NCBI GenBank assembly: GCA_016929985.1
Contig: JAFGIH010000467.1
Span: 1 to 5,293, forward strand
Length of the DNA stretch: 5,293 nt
Reading direction: 5' to 3'
Origin: Thermoleophilia bacterium
GTDB lineage: Bacteria > Actinomycetota > Thermoleophilia > RBG-16-64-13
Shown piece by piece: positions 4,796 to 5,293 of the stretch. The position numbers and the translations under genes are program-made. Numbering within the stretch: position 1 is the first letter of the stretch; the number at the start of each line of letters is the position of its first letter. The notes beneath the pieces were generated by a model. That model was not told the DNA's origin. It made no database searches and saw only the letters and a list, made by a program, of their open reading frames with translations.

Positions 4796-4810
4796 TAATG
4801 GCAAACCTGC
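4783..4810. repeat. Perfect 28-bp palindrome (14-bp half-sites)
   Basis: The half-site GCAGGTTTGCCATT is followed without a spacer by its exact reverse complement. Flanking bases 4782 and 4811 do not pair, so the dyad ends sharply. There is no T tract on either side, so it is not a standard terminator. It lies 22 bp upstream of the chosen start of the minus-strand gene and overlaps its promoter region. Likely an operator for a dimeric or tetrameric regulator; a recombination or replication site is possible. Confidence 0.85.
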
Positions 4811-5019
4811 CAATTGGAGCGGCCAGCCGGTAGCCGCAGAGGGGGATCTTTCGGTGGACGCATAGGACCAAGAGGGCGCCGCTTCTCAGGTCGACGAATC
4901 GGAGAGCTCGGCTCCCCCTCCAGAAAGCGCCGCCCCAGGCGATTCAGCCTCGGATTTGCTGTTCGTAACAAGGCCGGTTAGAGTCTGACCCCTTTCTGCC
5001 GGCGTGATACTGGTGGCCG
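4811..5019. other. No supportable gene
   Basis: No frame here has a start codon with a ribosome site. Between stops a plus frame (about 4868-4984) gives an acidic Ser/Pro/Ala-rich peptide. The opposite minus frame (to a TGA at 4888-4886) gives a Gly/Ser-rich tail. Both have only about 63% G/C at third positions, so neither can be preferred. The stretch may be decayed coding sequence. Confidence 0.3.
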
Positions 5020-5195
5020 TCAGACAACGGCTTGAAGAAGAGGTTCACACACCATATCTCGCCAGGCGTCGAACGCTTCGGTGCGGCCACTGGTGACGGT
5101 GGGGGCGTGGTCGGTGTCGTATTCCCAGTCGGCCCGTCGGCAGATTACCCGACTGCCGATCGGGCAGCCAAGGCGCGTGAAGAATGGTCTACTCA
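5020..5195 (-). pseudogene. Coding-like frame without a start codon
   Basis: About 57 codons downstream of the gene at the right edge read SRPFFTRLGCPIGSRVICRR then ADWEYDTDHAPTVTSG and on to a TGA at 5022-5020. Third positions in the middle are about 81% G/C and first about 60%, favouring this strand over the opposite open plus frame. There is no ATG, GTG or TTG near its beginning; it is in a different frame from the preceding gene and begins where that gene stops. A frameshift that split one longer protein is the simplest reading; a CTG start is the alternative. No family is recognised. Confidence 0.3.
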
Positions 5196-5293
5196 GGAGG
5201 GCTGTGCGGCAAGCTCGGCAAAGATGGCGGCGACCCGGCCCTCGTTGGCATCTGGCTCCGCCTGGGCAGGAACCTCGGCGCGCAGCAGTTCGA
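5193..5293 (-). CDS. C-terminal end of an unrecognised protein (starts outside the window)
   Basis: The last 32 codons are visible, ending EGRVAAIFAELAAQPS and TGA at 5195-5193. Codons are strongly G/C-ended and the composition (Ala, Glu, Leu, with a Pro/Ala/Glu linker before a short helix) is that of a normal protein tail. The gene reads towards the integrase, as do the other minus-strand genes of the element. Its function cannot be told from this fragment. The frame stops where another coding-like frame continues, so this stop may be the result of a frameshift. Confidence 0.5.
   Translation of the reverse strand, partial: ELLRAEVPAQAEPDANEGRVAAIFAELAAQPS

Noticed and set aside
4984..5001. 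GAGTCTGACCCC sequence resembling motifs seen at the ends of some repeats or transposons
   Set aside because: A single copy with no partner inverted repeat, target duplication or transposase in the window.
5137..5167. Overlapping inverted repeats around CTGCCGA
   Set aside because: Stems of 5-7 bp in G/C-rich, coding-like sequence, with no promoter or T tract nearby; probably chance.

Overview
The window looks like the left end of an integrated, partly decayed mobile element in a high-GC bacterium, most likely an actinomycete-type (Actinomycetota) host. This placing is an inference. It rests on a YggT-family membrane protein, a tRNA-Lys that does not encode its CCA end, strongly G/C-biased third codon positions, and GTG/TTG or possibly leaderless starts.

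Layout from left to right. 1-330 is chromosomal flank: the start of a yggT-like gene (minus strand), a low-complexity stretch of degenerate ~12-bp repeats, and a rho-independent terminator. 331-373 is only the 3' half of a tRNA-Lys(TTT) gene, from the anticodon loop to the discriminator base. The sequence beyond it does not rebuild the 5' half, so this reads as the displaced att site at one end of the element. 374-616 is a gene-free arm with short direct and inverted repeats. 617-1467 holds a possible leaderless 16-codon leader ORF overlapping (GTGA) a gene for a two-zinc-ribbon, AT-hook protein. Facing it is a complete tyrosine integrase (1527-2855, minus) with a zinc ribbon inside its N-terminal DNA-binding domain.

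Directly upstream of that integrase lies a second, diverged copy of the same module (leader, short ORF, integrase 5' part). It is cut off just before the catalytic domain (2943-3536), and its stop codon comes from the leader of the intact copy. Further right are scraps: a C-terminal gene fragment on the minus strand (3665-3751) abutting a frameshifted plus-strand remnant resembling the C-terminus of a phage terminase large subunit (3752-3941). Next come an unrecognised cysteine-rich ORF (4062-4760, minus), a perfect 28-bp palindrome at its promoter (4783-4810), an undefined stretch, and two overlapping minus-strand reading frames at the right edge, one of them the 3' end of a gene that continues outside.

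The integrase and the tRNA att site explain how the element is held in the chromosome. The terminase scrap suggests phage ancestry or a prophage neighbour. The zinc-ribbon/AT-hook protein sits between att site and integrase and is the best-preserved cargo or accessory gene. No rRNA, CRISPR array or insertion sequence was seen.
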